In this document: piece by piece, positions 8,527 through 17,870 of the stretch
How positions within the stretch are numbered: the stretch's first letter is position 1
Layout: every line of letters starts with the position of its first letter
DNA from: Pseudomonadota bacterium
GTDB lineage: Bacteria; Pseudomonadota; Gammaproteobacteria; JAKAQQ01
Length of the DNA: 64,000 nucleotides
Direction of reading: 5' to 3'
NCBI GenBank assembly: GCA_021810635.1
Contig: JAJZIH010000010.1
Coordinates: 1 to 64,000 of the forward strand
Notes under the pieces: model-generated
Database searches by the model: none
What the model was told of the DNA's origin: nothing
The model's input: only the letters and a program-made list of their open reading frames with translations
Translations under genes and position numbers: made by a program

Positions 8527-9636
8527 TTAGCCATGCGCAGGGGGCCTCTGGCCCTGCCGGTAATAAGCGCCAAACCGGTTTTTCAGGAATTCTTCCAGTG
8601 AAAAATGTTCCTGAAGGACCAGTCCCCGGTGGTCCGAGGCCATGACCAGGTCAATGACCGCGCAAATGCCGGCCGCCGTGGTGATCTGAATCGCGGACCA
8701 CAGCTGATCGCCCACGCGATCCGGATAGATGGAGTTGACATAGGTTTCCTCGTAGAAGGCATCCCCGCGGTAGCCGGTGACATTGACGTAGATCAGCACC
8801 ACGTCCTGTTCGGTCCGCGGGATGGCTTTTTCCAAAATCGACTTGAGGATCGCGCGGTCGTGGTTTAGCCCGAGGTCGTTCATGAGGAAACGGACCAGTT
8901 CACAGTGCCCGGGGTAGCGGATGGTTTTGTAGGTCAGTGCATTAATCTTTCCACGGTAGGTCTGCGACAGCGAGCCCAGACCACCCGAGGTGTTGAAGGC
9001 TTCATAACGGCGTCCCTCGAGCTCAATGCTCTCGATGCCTTCCAGCGGAAGCAGGGCGCTTTCCCTCCCGTCGATGATCCCCCGGCAGCCGTTCCCATAT
9101 TCATTGATCAGACCATCAGACGACCAGGTGAGGGCGTATTTCAGCGTGTTGGAGGGGAATTGGGGCAGAGCACCGACGCGGAGCTTGGCCTCCTCGAGCC
9201 GGTCGAAATGGGACATGAGGTCGTTGGCCACAATGCTGATGAAGCCCGGGGCCAGCCCACACTGGGGGACGAATGCCGAGGTCGCGCCCTGGCTGATCTC
9301 CATCACCGCGTCGGTTACGGAAACGTCCTCGGTCAGGTCAAAGTAGTGGCAGCCGAGTTGCCGGGCCGCTCTCGCCACATTGACGTTGCAGTAAAACGGA
9401 AGGCTCGAGACCAGAGCGGAAACCTTGAGTCGGGCCGCGGTTTCAGCCACGGACTTGGCCTGTGTGGCGTCCAGCACCAGGGGATGGATGGCGTATCCCG
9501 GGAATGTTGCGGCCGCGCGCTGGGCAGCCGGTTCATCCTGGTCGGCCAGGTGAACCTGATACTCCCCCGAGCGGACCAGCAACCCCGCCAATAGCGCGCC
9601 GATTTTGCCGGCCCCCAATACCAGTACATTTTTCAT
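8527..9636 (-). CDS. Saccharopine dehydrogenase / lysine 6-dehydrogenase family protein
   Basis: A 369-residue NAD(P)-dependent oxidoreductase. The N-terminal Rossmann motif VLGAGKIGALLAGLL is followed by the family segments VSSLPFYCN, FVPQCGLAPGF and a C-terminal YKTIRYPGHCE. Members either split saccharopine or oxidise lysine directly to the semialdehyde. With an ALDH7 gene next in the operon and no lysine-ketoglutarate reductase domain visible, a lysine 6-dehydrogenase role is attractive but not proven. First gene of a three-gene minus-strand operon with amaB and uppP. Confidence 0.82.
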   Translation of the reverse strand: MKNVLVLGAGKIGALLAGLLVRSGEYQVHLADQDEPAAQRAAATFPGYAIHPLVLDATQAKSVAETAARLKVSALVSSLPFYCNVNVARAARQLGCHYFDLTEDVSVTDAVMEISQGATSAFVPQCGLAPGFISIVANDLMSHFDRLEEAKLRVGALPQFPSNTLKYALTWSSDGLINEYGNGCRGIIDGRESALLPLEGIESIELEGRRYEAFNTSGGLGSLSQTYRGKINALTYKTIRYPGHCELVRFLMNDLGLNHDRAILKSILEKAIPRTEQDVVLIYVNVTGYRGDAFYEETYVNSIYPDRVGDQLWSAIQITTAAGICAVIDLVMASDHRGLVLQEHFSLEEFLKNRFGAYYRQGQRPPAHG

Positions 9637-9912
9637 GGTTTGACCCCATCGTTGATGCCAACAGGCCTCCGCCCAGCCAGACGGCGGATCAACATCCAGA
9701 CAGGAATCCGCCTTGATGGGGCAGGTCCTGAACTCCGTGGCTTACTTGTAATTCTGCCAGTCTTTCTCTACGATTCCAAGTCACTCCAGTGCCCCAGGTC
9801 AAATAAGGGGGCCATGGACTGATCTCAGAGATTGCCAGGACGGCGCTCCCGATACGATGGGATGCCGTTCCTCGCGCCACCGGTCAGCAGAGACCGAGGA
9901 GATGCAAAAATC

Positions 9913-10302
9913 ATGAAAACTGAAACTTTGATGCTCGGATTGTCGGTTTTGTTGGGCATCCTGCAAGTCCTGGTTCCCACGCTGGGTCCTGTTTCGGACC
10001 GTGGACTGCGTTGGGCGCTGGGTCCACGGGACACCATCTACCCGCCGGCGGCCGGGGTCTGGGGCCGCCTGGATCGGGCTTTGCGCAATTTTCTCGAGAC
10101 TTTCCCCTTGTTTGCCGCCAGTCTGCTGGCGGTTCTCGCCATTGGCCGGACCAATGCGTTGACCGTCCTCGGCGCTGAGTTGTATTTCTGGGCACGTTTG
10201 TTTTATGTGCCGGTTTATGCCATGGGAATACCCGTTCTGCGTACGCTTCTGTGGCTGGTCTCCATCGTTGGGATCCTGTTCTTGGTTGCAGCCCTCCTCT
10301 AG
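9913..10302 (+). CDS. MAPEG family membrane protein
   Basis: A 129-residue, four-helix membrane protein of the eicosanoid/glutathione metabolism (MAPEG) family. It shows the ALGPRDT segment, a NFLETFPLFAA helix with conserved Asn-Phe-x-Glu, and the ARLFYVPVYAMGIP motif near the C-terminus. Bacterial members are mostly uncharacterised. GAGGAG at 9896-9901 precedes ATG 9913; an upstream in-frame extension to 9832 lacks a better site. It lies alone, with a TetR operon on the same strand 170 bases downstream, and uses TAG as stop. Confidence 0.82.
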   Translation: MKTETLMLGLSVLLGILQVLVPTLGPVSDRGLRWALGPRDTIYPPAAGVWGRLDRALRNFLETFPLFAASLLAVLAIGRTNALTVLGAELYFWARLFYVPVYAMGIPVLRTLLWLVSIVGILFLVAALL

Positions 10303-10361
10303 CCTATAGCGCGCCTGTCTGTCGGTCACTTGGGAGCGGTCTCATCAGGGAGCGGTACCGC

Positions 10362-10407
10362 TTGTTGTTTTAAAAGCCCGTTGGATATAGACTAGACTGT
10401 CTAGTCT
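10362..10407 (+). promoter_or_regulatory. Promoter with 19-bp palindromic operator for the tetR-RND operon
   Basis: TTGTTG (10362-10367) and TATAGA (10386-10391) form a sigma70-like promoter with an 18-base spacer. Overlapping the -10 and running to 10407 is the perfect palindrome AGACTAGACTGTCTAGTCT (10389-10407), with two 9-base arms around one T. Its position 65 bases before the tetR start is what is expected of an autoregulatory TetR operator controlling the whole pump operon. Confidence 0.8.
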
Positions 10408-10472
10408 TTGATTCGGCCGGGTTCGTCTTGAGCCCAACATGACCTGGCAATCCATCGAGGATCCTTCCACCC

Positions 10473-11117
10473 GTGAGTCCGGAGTGCGCCAAAAGACCAG
10501 CGATCCTTGAGCGGGAAACTCTCATTTTGAGCGCAGCACGGCGTGTTTTCCTGGAACTGGGCTTTGTCAGTGCCACCATGGATGCCATCGCAGACATGGC
10601 TGGAGTTTCCAAGCAAACCGTCTACAACCACTTTGGCTCAAAGGAGGAACTCTTTGCTTCCATGGTCAGGTCCGGTTGCAAGGAGATTCTGACTGTGCTC
10701 CAGATGGGCGCGGACCGGGGAGACCCGGAGCAGACGCTGCGCAGCATGGGACGGCGATTTTTGGAAATGGCACTTCAGCCGGAAAAGCTTGCATTGCGCC
10801 GGGTCCTTCTGGGTGAGATTGCCCAGTTCCCGGAGCTCGGCCAGATCTATTACCGTTCCGGACCGGCGTTTTTGCGAGGCCAGCTGGCCGAATACCTAGA
10901 AAAACAGGATCGGAACGGTTTTCTCGTGGTGGCGGATCCCCAGCTGATGGCCGACCAGTTCGTCGGCATGCTGTCCGTGTGCCTGATGAAGGCTGAACTC
11001 GGCATCAAACCGGAAATGAACCCGGACGAGCGCGAGCGCTATATCGACCACGCGGTGGGTCTCGTGATGAGTGTCACTCGGCCGGGAACCGCCACCCTGC
11101 CTGGGAAACCGGGCTGA
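10473..11117 (+). CDS. TetR/AcrR family regulator of the adjacent RND pump
   Basis: A 214-residue one-component repressor. Residues 13-60 form the TetR helix-turn-helix: ILSAARRVFLELGFVSATMD, then MAGVSKQTVYNHFGSKEELF. The C-terminal ligand domain resembles that of AefR-like regulators. Translation starts at GTG 10473. It is the first gene of an operon with the outer-membrane, adaptor and permease genes of an efflux pump, five bases before the next. A perfect palindrome overlaps its promoter, so autorepression relieved by a pump substrate is the likely control. Confidence 0.88.
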   Translation: MSPECAKRPAILERETLILSAARRVFLELGFVSATMDAIADMAGVSKQTVYNHFGSKEELFASMVRSGCKEILTVLQMGADRGDPEQTLRSMGRRFLEMALQPEKLALRRVLLGEIAQFPELGQIYYRSGPAFLRGQLAEYLEKQDRNGFLVVADPQLMADQFVGMLSVCLMKAELGIKPEMNPDERERYIDHAVGLVMSVTRPGTATLPGKPG

Positions 11118-11122
11118 ACCGG

Positions 11123-12628
11123 ATGTCTCGAGTGCGCTCATTCTGGTGGATTTTGGGGATCGGGGGATTGTTGCTCCTGTCCGGTTGCACGATCGGTCCC
11201 CGGTTCCATCGGCCACCCCCGCCACCGGTGAGCCGGTATACCGCAGGCGCCACTCCTGCCGGAAGCCGGAACTATCCGGGAGTTGCCCGTCAGTCCTTCA
11301 TCAAAGGAAAACCGGCCGGATCCCGGTGGTGGCGACATTTCCGAAACGCCCGGCTCAATGACCTAGTGGCGGACGCTCTACGGAACAATCCGGGGCTGCA
11401 TTCCGCGACTGCCGTTTTGGCGGAGGCCCATTATGCCTTGCGTGCCGACCAGGGGATTTTCTTTCCCCAGGTTTCGCTGGGGCTCAGCGGAGAGAGAAAT
11501 CGTGGCTCGGGAGCCACTTCCGGCGGGGTTTTCAGCCCCCCGCTTTTCGACCTGTACAACGGGGGGGTGTCGGTCAGTTATTACCCGGATATTTTCGGCC
11601 TCAATCGTCTTCTGACCAATCAGGCCAGGGCGCAGGAAGCGTTGGCCCGTGATGAACTGGATGCGGCGCGACTGACGCTTGAGGGTAACGTTCTGGATAC
11701 GTATTTCGACTGGGTCGCCCTGAACAGCGAAATCCGTGCACAGGAAAAAAGCATCTCGGACCAGCATCGGCTCCTATCCTTGGTCCAGAAAAGTTACCGG
11801 TTGGGCGCCGACTCCCTGCTGGACGTCGAGAATCAGAAGAGCGCCCTGGCGACGGCCGAGGCCGTCCTGCCACCACTCGAAACCGACCGGGCCGACGAGG
11901 CGCACTTGCTGGCCATTTACCTCGGCCGGTTTCCGGCACAACTCCAGCACCTCCCGATGACCGGTTTCAGCGCGATTCACCTCCCCGGCCACCTGCCCCT
12001 GACGCTGCCCTCCCGTCTGGTCCTGGCCCGTCCTGACATCCGCGCCGCCGAGGCCCAGCTCGTTGCGGCGAATGCAGCGGTTGGACAGGCGGTGGCTCGC
12101 ATGTATCCGCTGATCCAGTTAACCGCTAGCGCGGGAGTGGAAAGCAACTCCTGGTCCGATCTCTTCCTGTCGGCGAGCCGGATCTGGAACGTGGCCGCCA
12201 CTCTCACGCTTCCGATATTCGAGGGGGGGACACTCGTTGCTGAAAAGAATGAAGCCGAGGCGTCCTACCAGTCCATTTTTGCGAACTACCAGTCAACCGT
12301 TCTCAATGCCTTTGGCGAGGTCGCCAACGTGCTGCGCGCCCTGGAACATGATTCAAGCACCGACGATGCCGACCGGCGGGCACTCTTGGCGGCCCGGCGG
12401 GCTTTTTCCCTCGTCCGTGTGGAATATGCAGCGGGAGCGGTTGACTACCTCAGCGTGCTGACCACGGAAACCCAACTGGAACAGGCTCGAATTGCCGAAA
12501 TCAGCGCGCATCTGCAGCGTTATGCCGATACGGTCGCCCTTTATGTCGCACTGGGCGGCGGTGGGCTGTCCGATCGCCGCGCCCCGTCTTCACTCGCAAC
12601 CCACACCGTTCCGAGAGACACCCCATGA
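11123..12628 (+). CDS. RND efflux outer-membrane lipoprotein, NodT/OprM type
   Basis: A 501-residue outer-membrane factor. Its signal peptide ends in the lipobox LLSGC, so the mature protein is a lipoprotein anchored at that Cys. Two OEP repeats follow, with typical helical segments such as RPDIRAAEAQLVAANAAVGQA and the C-terminal YAAGAVDYLSVLTTETQLEQ. It would supply the trimeric exit duct for the adaptor and permease encoded next, whose ATG overlaps its stop (ATGA). Confidence 0.93.
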   Translation: MSRVRSFWWILGIGGLLLLSGCTIGPRFHRPPPPPVSRYTAGATPAGSRNYPGVARQSFIKGKPAGSRWWRHFRNARLNDLVADALRNNPGLHSATAVLAEAHYALRADQGIFFPQVSLGLSGERNRGSGATSGGVFSPPLFDLYNGGVSVSYYPDIFGLNRLLTNQARAQEALARDELDAARLTLEGNVLDTYFDWVALNSEIRAQEKSISDQHRLLSLVQKSYRLGADSLLDVENQKSALATAEAVLPPLETDRADEAHLLAIYLGRFPAQLQHLPMTGFSAIHLPGHLPLTLPSRLVLARPDIRAAEAQLVAANAAVGQAVARMYPLIQLTASAGVESNSWSDLFLSASRIWNVAATLTLPIFEGGTLVAEKNEAEASYQSIFANYQSTVLNAFGEVANVLRALEHDSSTDDADRRALLAARRAFSLVRVEYAAGAVDYLSVLTTETQLEQARIAEISAHLQRYADTVALYVALGGGGLSDRRAPSSLATHTVPRDTP

Positions 12629-13728
12629 TCAAGTCAAAGAAAAGGATTCTTGTGCGCACCGGGATCGTGGTCCTGGTTGCTTTGGTCCTGCTCTTGGGGA
12701 TCAAGTTTTGGCTCGGTTACGAGCAATACCAGGCAATGGCCCGGCGCGGACCCATGCCGGTCAGTGTGACCGTGGCTTCCGTCAGTTCCATGTCCTGGCG
12801 AACCGAGTTTCATGCCGTGGCGGATCTCCTGGCGGTTTCCGGGGTCGAACTCACACCCCAGCTTTCCGGAGAGATTACGTCCCTTGATTTTCATTCCGGG
12901 GAATATGTGCATCGGGGCCAGTTGCTGCTGGAAATCGACAATTCAAACCAGCTGGCCCAGCTGGCCAGCGACCACGCGGCCCAACAACTCGCGGAAGTGA
13001 ATTATCGAAGGGATCAGCGCCTGTACCAGGCAAAGGCGGTCAGCCGCTCGGTCCTGGATACCGCGATCGCCGACCGAAACAGCGCGCGAGCCGCCGTGGC
13101 CAATGACGAGGCCACCCTGCGAAAACTAGCCTTTCGGGCTCCGTTCTCAGGCTGGATTGGCGTTCGAGACGTCAGTCTGGGACAGTACCTGACGCCCAGC
13201 ACCACGATTGCAGCACTGAACGTCTGGAATCCGCTGAGGGTCCAGTTTACGGTTCCGCAAAACCAGATGCCGCTGCTTCACCCGGGTCAAACCGTCCGGC
13301 TGACCGTCGATTCATATCCGGATCAGGTTTTCAAGGCCCGGGTGATTGCCCTGAGTTCCCGGGTTAATCCGGCCACCCGCAATATCACCGTGGATGCGGA
13401 TCTGGCGAACGCACACGATCTTTTGCGCCCCGGCATGTTTGGAGAGGTGACGATCCGCCTGGGGAAACCCCAGATGCGGCTCGTGGTTCCGCGTGAGGCG
13501 ATCACGTACAGTACGTTTGGCGACTACGTCTACGTCATCCACCACCGGAAGTTCCCGGACGGCCAGCGGCTGCCCGTGGCCATTGCAACCTCGGTCCGGA
13601 CCGGTGCCACACGGGGTGTCCGGACTTCGGTCCTCAGCGGACTGAAACTGGGAGAGCAGGTCGTCGTGGCTGGACAAGTCAAGCTGAGAAGCGGAATGCC
13701 GGTCGTTTTCCATCCGGCTTCGCACTGA
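12625..13728 (+). CDS. RND efflux periplasmic adaptor (membrane fusion protein)
   Basis: A 367-residue HlyD/AcrA-type adaptor. An N-terminal membrane anchor (residues 7-30) is followed by a split lipoyl domain (LDFHSGEYVHRGQLLLEIDN and FRAPFSGWIGVRDVSLGQYL), an alpha-helical hairpin between them, and a beta-barrel domain with NPLRVQFTVPQ and LRPGMFGEV. It links the inner-membrane pump to the outer-membrane duct. It is coupled to the upstream gene by a four-base overlap and followed 15 bases later by the permease. Confidence 0.93.
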   Translation: MIKSKKRILVRTGIVVLVALVLLLGIKFWLGYEQYQAMARRGPMPVSVTVASVSSMSWRTEFHAVADLLAVSGVELTPQLSGEITSLDFHSGEYVHRGQLLLEIDNSNQLAQLASDHAAQQLAEVNYRRDQRLYQAKAVSRSVLDTAIADRNSARAAVANDEATLRKLAFRAPFSGWIGVRDVSLGQYLTPSTTIAALNVWNPLRVQFTVPQNQMPLLHPGQTVRLTVDSYPDQVFKARVIALSSRVNPATRNITVDADLANAHDLLRPGMFGEVTIRLGKPQMRLVVPREAITYSTFGDYVYVIHHRKFPDGQRLPVAIATSVRTGATRGVRTSVLSGLKLGEQVVVAGQVKLRSGMPVVFHPASH

Positions 13729-13743
13729 CCCCGAGGAGCGCCT

Positions 13744-16700
13744 GTGCGGTTTACCGATCTGTTCATCCGCCGGCCGGTCCTCGCGACCGCCCTCAACCTT
13801 GTTGTTCTGATCCTGGGGTTGCGAGCTTGGACGGGCATGACCGTCGAGGAGTATCCGCCCGTCACCAGCACGCTCATCACCGTGACCACCGCCTATCCCG
13901 GTGCCGATCCCCGGACGATCCAGGGTTTCGTGACAGCACGTCTGGAACAAGCCATCGCCCAGGCACCGGGCATTGACTACATGACGGCGGTCAGTGCCGA
14001 AGGGCTTTCGACCGAAACCGTCTACATGAAGCTCAACTACAACCCCAATGCGGCGGTGGCCCAGATCCTCTCCAAGGTTCAGCAGGTACAAAACCAGCTT
14101 CCTCCAGGGACCCTGTCTCCGGTCATCAATGAGACGGTCGGGGACCAGACCGCCCTGATCTACCTGTCCTTCTACAGCCGGACGCTCAATCAGCAGAAAG
14201 TCAATGACTATGTCCTGCGCGTGGCCCAGCCGATGATTCAGGGGGTGCCGGGAGTGGGCGAGGCCCAGATCGTCCCAGCCGGGACCGGACCGAGCGGGAA
14301 CAGTTTCGTGTTGCGGGCCTGGCTCAATCCGAACCGCATGGCAGCGCTCGGCATCTCTCCGGCCATGGTTTCGGCTGCCCTGGCGAGCAACAATTTCATC
14401 AGTACGGTCGGGAGAACCAAGTCCGGCGGGGTTGCACAGATCATCAGTGCCGAGACCTCGATCAACAATGTGAATGCCTTCAAACAGCTGGTTGTCGCCC
14501 AAGTGGGCAGCACGCTGATCCATCTGTCGGACATTGCCCGGGTCACCCTGGGTGCCCAAAATTACAATCAGGCGGTCTTTTACAACGGTACGCCGGCCGT
14601 CTTCATCGGCGTCTTCCCGTCGCCTGGCGCCAACAGCCTGACCGTTGCCGATGGGGTTCACCGGGCGTTTGCCCGCATGAAAAGAAACTTGCCTCCGGGG
14701 ATCCATGTGGCCATTCCCTATGATGGCAGTCGTTTTATCGTCGAATCCGTCCACGAGGTGATGGTCACGATCGCCATCACGCTCGCCATTGTCGTTGTGG
14801 TGATCTTCCTGTTTTTAGGGTCGCTCCGCTCCCTGACCATCCCGGCGGTCGCCATTCCGCTTTCGATCATCGGTGCGGGCATTTTCATGTCCCTCGCTGG
14901 ATATTCGGTCAACCTGCTCACCCTTCTGGCCGTCGTGCTCGCGATCGGCCTCGTTGTCGACGATGCCATCATTGTCGTGGAGAACATTCATCGGCTGATG
15001 GAAACCGGCCTATCGGCACGGGAAGCCGCCCTGCAGGGCGCGCGCGAACTGTCCTCACCGATCCTCGTCATGGCCACAACGCTGGCGGCGGTTTTCGCGC
15101 CGATCGGGCTGACCGGGGGACTTACGGGTACCCTGTTTTCGCAGTTTGCCTTTACCCTGGTTTTTGCCGTGGCGGTTTCCGCTCTGGTGGCCCTCACGCT
15201 TTCGCCGGTGCTGTCGTCGAAAGTCCTGCGCCCGGCCAAAAGCCATGGTTTCGCCCACTGGACGGACGCCACCTTTGAGCGGTTCCGCAAGACCTATGTC
15301 CGTTCACTGGAAATCGTCATCGAGTATCGGGCCGCGCTTCTGATCGTGATTGTGGCCATCCTGGTCGCGATCCCGGTTTTTTTCCTGAATATCCCGTCTG
15401 AATTGGCGCCGACCGAAGACCAGGGTCTCTTGCTGGTCGCGGCCACGGCCCCGCCGACCGCGACTTTGCATTACCTCAATCACTATGCCGCCCAGATCCG
15501 GGCCGTTTTCCAGTCGTTTCCAGAAACCAAGCAGGTTTTTCAGATCAATGGCATCTCCCTGACCGGCGGGGCCGGCAACAACGCCAGTGTCAATGGCATG
15601 AAACTGGTCAGCTGGCAGGATCGCTCGAAAACACAGATGCAGCTTCTGGCCCCCCTGCAGGCCAAACTCAACCGGTTGACGGGCGTTCAGGCGGCGGCCT
15701 TCCAAAAACCGACGCTCCCGGGCTCGCCGACCGGCTTTCCGGTTCAGTTTGTTTTGACCTCGAGCGGGTCGTACCTGACGCTCGACCACCTAGCCTCGGA
15801 AATGATCGGCCGGGCCATGCAAAGCCACCTGTTCCTGTTTTTGACCAAGGATCTGCGGTATGACAATCCGCAGATCCAGCTCAGGATCCACCGCAACTTG
15901 GCGGCCAGCATGGGAATCACCATGGCTGATCTGAGCGATAACCTGAGCCCGTTGCTCAGTGGCAACTATGTCAACCGTTTCAACCTGAACGGACGCAGTT
16001 ACAAGGTCATTCCCCAGGTGCCGGACCGCTACCGGGCGTATCCGAACATGCTGAAACGCTACTACGTCCCCACCGGGTCGGGAGCACTGGTCCCCCTGTC
16101 GACACTGGTTTCGGTCCATAGGGTGACCGAACCTGAGTTTCTACCCCAGTTCCAGCAGCTGAATTCCACGACTGTGGAAGGCGTCATGGCCCCAGGGGTG
16201 ACTCTGGGCCAGGCCCTGTCCTACCTCCGGACCCTTGCCCACCAGATCCTGCCGCGGGGGTTCAGCTACGATTACGCCGGATTGTCCAGACAATTCATGC
16301 AGGAGGGCAATGCCTTCCTGGTGACCTTTCTTCTCGCGGTGATTCTGGTATACCTCCTGCTGGCCATGCAGTTCGAGAGTTTCCGGGATCCGCTGGTTGT
16401 CATGATCACCGTTCCCATGGCCATTTCGGGTGCACTCGTCTTCATGTATTACGGGGCGGCCACGATCAACATCTATACGGAAGTAGGGCTCGTCACCCTG
16501 ATCGGCCTGATCACGAAACAAGGGATTCTGATCGTCCAGTTCGCCAATACGATCCAGGAAAACGAGGGGCTCGACCGCAGCCGGGCGGTTGTCCAGGCAT
16601 CGAGCATCCGCCTACGTCCGATTCTGATGACCACGGGTGCAATGGTCTTTGGTGCGGTCCCGCTGATTCTCGCGGTCGGCCCGGGCGCTGTCAGTCGCTT

Positions 16701-16815
16701 CGACATGGGATTGGTGATTGCGGCCGGACTCTCCATCGGGGCCCTGTTTTCACTTTACGTCGTCCCCGTTTTTTATTCCTACCTGGCGACGGCCAAGTCG
16801 CGCGAGGTCCACTGA
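13744..16815 (+). CDS. RND multidrug efflux permease, HAE1 family
   Basis: A 1023-residue inner-membrane proton/drug antiporter of AcrB/MexF type. Present are the N-terminal FIRRPVLA helix, the LVVDDAIIVVENIHRLM proton-relay Asp pair, and GLITKQGILIVQFAN with the essential Lys in the second repeat. The start is GTG 13744, fixed by AGGAG at 13734-13738. Last gene of the tetR-controlled operon. The substrate range cannot be told from the sequence; an organic solvent or antibiotic exporter is plausible. Confidence 0.94.
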   Translation: MRFTDLFIRRPVLATALNLVVLILGLRAWTGMTVEEYPPVTSTLITVTTAYPGADPRTIQGFVTARLEQAIAQAPGIDYMTAVSAEGLSTETVYMKLNYNPNAAVAQILSKVQQVQNQLPPGTLSPVINETVGDQTALIYLSFYSRTLNQQKVNDYVLRVAQPMIQGVPGVGEAQIVPAGTGPSGNSFVLRAWLNPNRMAALGISPAMVSAALASNNFISTVGRTKSGGVAQIISAETSINNVNAFKQLVVAQVGSTLIHLSDIARVTLGAQNYNQAVFYNGTPAVFIGVFPSPGANSLTVADGVHRAFARMKRNLPPGIHVAIPYDGSRFIVESVHEVMVTIAITLAIVVVVIFLFLGSLRSLTIPAVAIPLSIIGAGIFMSLAGYSVNLLTLLAVVLAIGLVVDDAIIVVENIHRLMETGLSAREAALQGARELSSPILVMATTLAAVFAPIGLTGGLTGTLFSQFAFTLVFAVAVSALVALTLSPVLSSKVLRPAKSHGFAHWTDATFERFRKTYVRSLEIVIEYRAALLIVIVAILVAIPVFFLNIPSELAPTEDQGLLLVAATAPPTATLHYLNHYAAQIRAVFQSFPETKQVFQINGISLTGGAGNNASVNGMKLVSWQDRSKTQMQLLAPLQAKLNRLTGVQAAAFQKPTLPGSPTGFPVQFVLTSSGSYLTLDHLASEMIGRAMQSHLFLFLTKDLRYDNPQIQLRIHRNLAASMGITMADLSDNLSPLLSGNYVNRFNLNGRSYKVIPQVPDRYRAYPNMLKRYYVPTGSGALVPLSTLVSVHRVTEPEFLPQFQQLNSTTVEGVMAPGVTLGQALSYLRTLAHQILPRGFSYDYAGLSRQFMQEGNAFLVTFLLAVILVYLLLAMQFESFRDPLVVMITVPMAISGALVFMYYGAATINIYTEVGLVTLIGLITKQGILIVQFANTIQENEGLDRSRAVVQASSIRLRPILMTTGAMVFGAVPLILAVGPGAVSRFDMGLVIAAGLSIGALFSLYVVPVFYSYLATAKSREVH

Positions 16816-16851
16816 CCTGGATGGCGCCATCAGGCGCGTGCCGCGCGTTCC

Positions 16852-17742
16852 TCAGGGTCCGGGGAAGTGCCCGTTTTGGTAGTCCGTGAGGACCGTCTCC
16901 ATTTCCTCTTGGCTGTTCGTGACAAAGGGCCCGTACTGGACGATGGGCTCCCCCAGTGGGTGGGCGGCCAGAAACAGGGCCCGGGCCCCATCGGGCCCCG
17001 CGAGACAGGTCACAGTCGGGCCCGGGGTGGTGATGATCAGCACGGATGACGGCACCCACCGGAAGGGCGGTACAGATCCGATCGCGAGACTCCCTTCATA
17101 GGGGTACAGCACCGCCTGTTCATCCGGCCCGACCGTACAGGCAAAGACCGCTCCGGGCTGGAGTTCCAGATCCGCGAAACAAGGTTCCGTCACCGGGGAG
17201 GTCAGAGGTCCTCGGAGGACCCGGTCGCGCCAGATGACCTTCCCGGAGAGAATGCGGACCCGGCAGCCGGGGCCCCAGTCTCCGTCCGGAATCTCCCGTT
17301 TGCCAAGGTCCCGGTAGCTGGCCATCACCTGTTTTCTGGATCGCGGCAGGTTGATCCAGAGCTGGAACCCGCGCAGTCTGCCTTCCTGCTGCAGGGGCAT
17401 TTCGGAATGCACAATGCCCCGTCCCGCGGTCATCCATTGGGCGCCACCCGACTCGAGGGTTCCCTGGTGCCCGAGATGATCCTCATGGCGGAGTTTTCCT
17501 TCCAGGAGATAGGTGACGGTCTCAAAGCCGCAGTGCGGATGCGAGGGAAATCCCGCGATGTATTCCTGGGGTTGGTCGGTGCCGAACTCATCAAGCATCA
17601 GAAAGGGATCTGCGTAGAGCCCGGCGCGCTGACCGATGCTGCGGCGGATTTTGACGCCCGCTCCATCCCAGGTTTCGCGAGCGGGAAGCACCGAGCCGAT
17701 GGCTCGCTGGGCGGCTTCGCTGCTTTCATGGCCCACGGTCAT
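16852..17742 (-). CDS. Pirin family protein
   Basis: A 296-residue bicupin of the pirin family. The N-terminal cupin carries PFLMLDEFG, FPSHPHCGFETVTYLLEG with the metal-binding His residues, and the QWMTAGRGIVHSEMP signature. The C-terminal cupin includes VFACTVGPDE and ALFLAAHPLGEPIVQYGPFV. Bacterial pirins can act as quercetin dioxygenases or redox-sensing partners; the role here is unknown. The frame runs back to 17937, but ATG 17742 gives the usual length. Convergent with the RND permease. Confidence 0.9.
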   Translation of the reverse strand: MTVGHESSEAAQRAIGSVLPARETWDGAGVKIRRSIGQRAGLYADPFLMLDEFGTDQPQEYIAGFPSHPHCGFETVTYLLEGKLRHEDHLGHQGTLESGGAQWMTAGRGIVHSEMPLQQEGRLRGFQLWINLPRSRKQVMASYRDLGKREIPDGDWGPGCRVRILSGKVIWRDRVLRGPLTSPVTEPCFADLELQPGAVFACTVGPDEQAVLYPYEGSLAIGSVPPFRWVPSSVLIITTPGPTVTCLAGPDGARALFLAAHPLGEPIVQYGPFVTNSQEEMETVLTDYQNGHFPGP

Positions 17743-17870
17743 GAGACATTCTAGCCGATTCGGTAAAGACCGCTGCAGACGGGATCGGCGCTCCTCAATC
17801 CGCGTCATCAGGTAAAATTCCGGTGAAGCCCGATCCCGATTGCCATCCCCACCGCTCGACGGGGTTTGCC

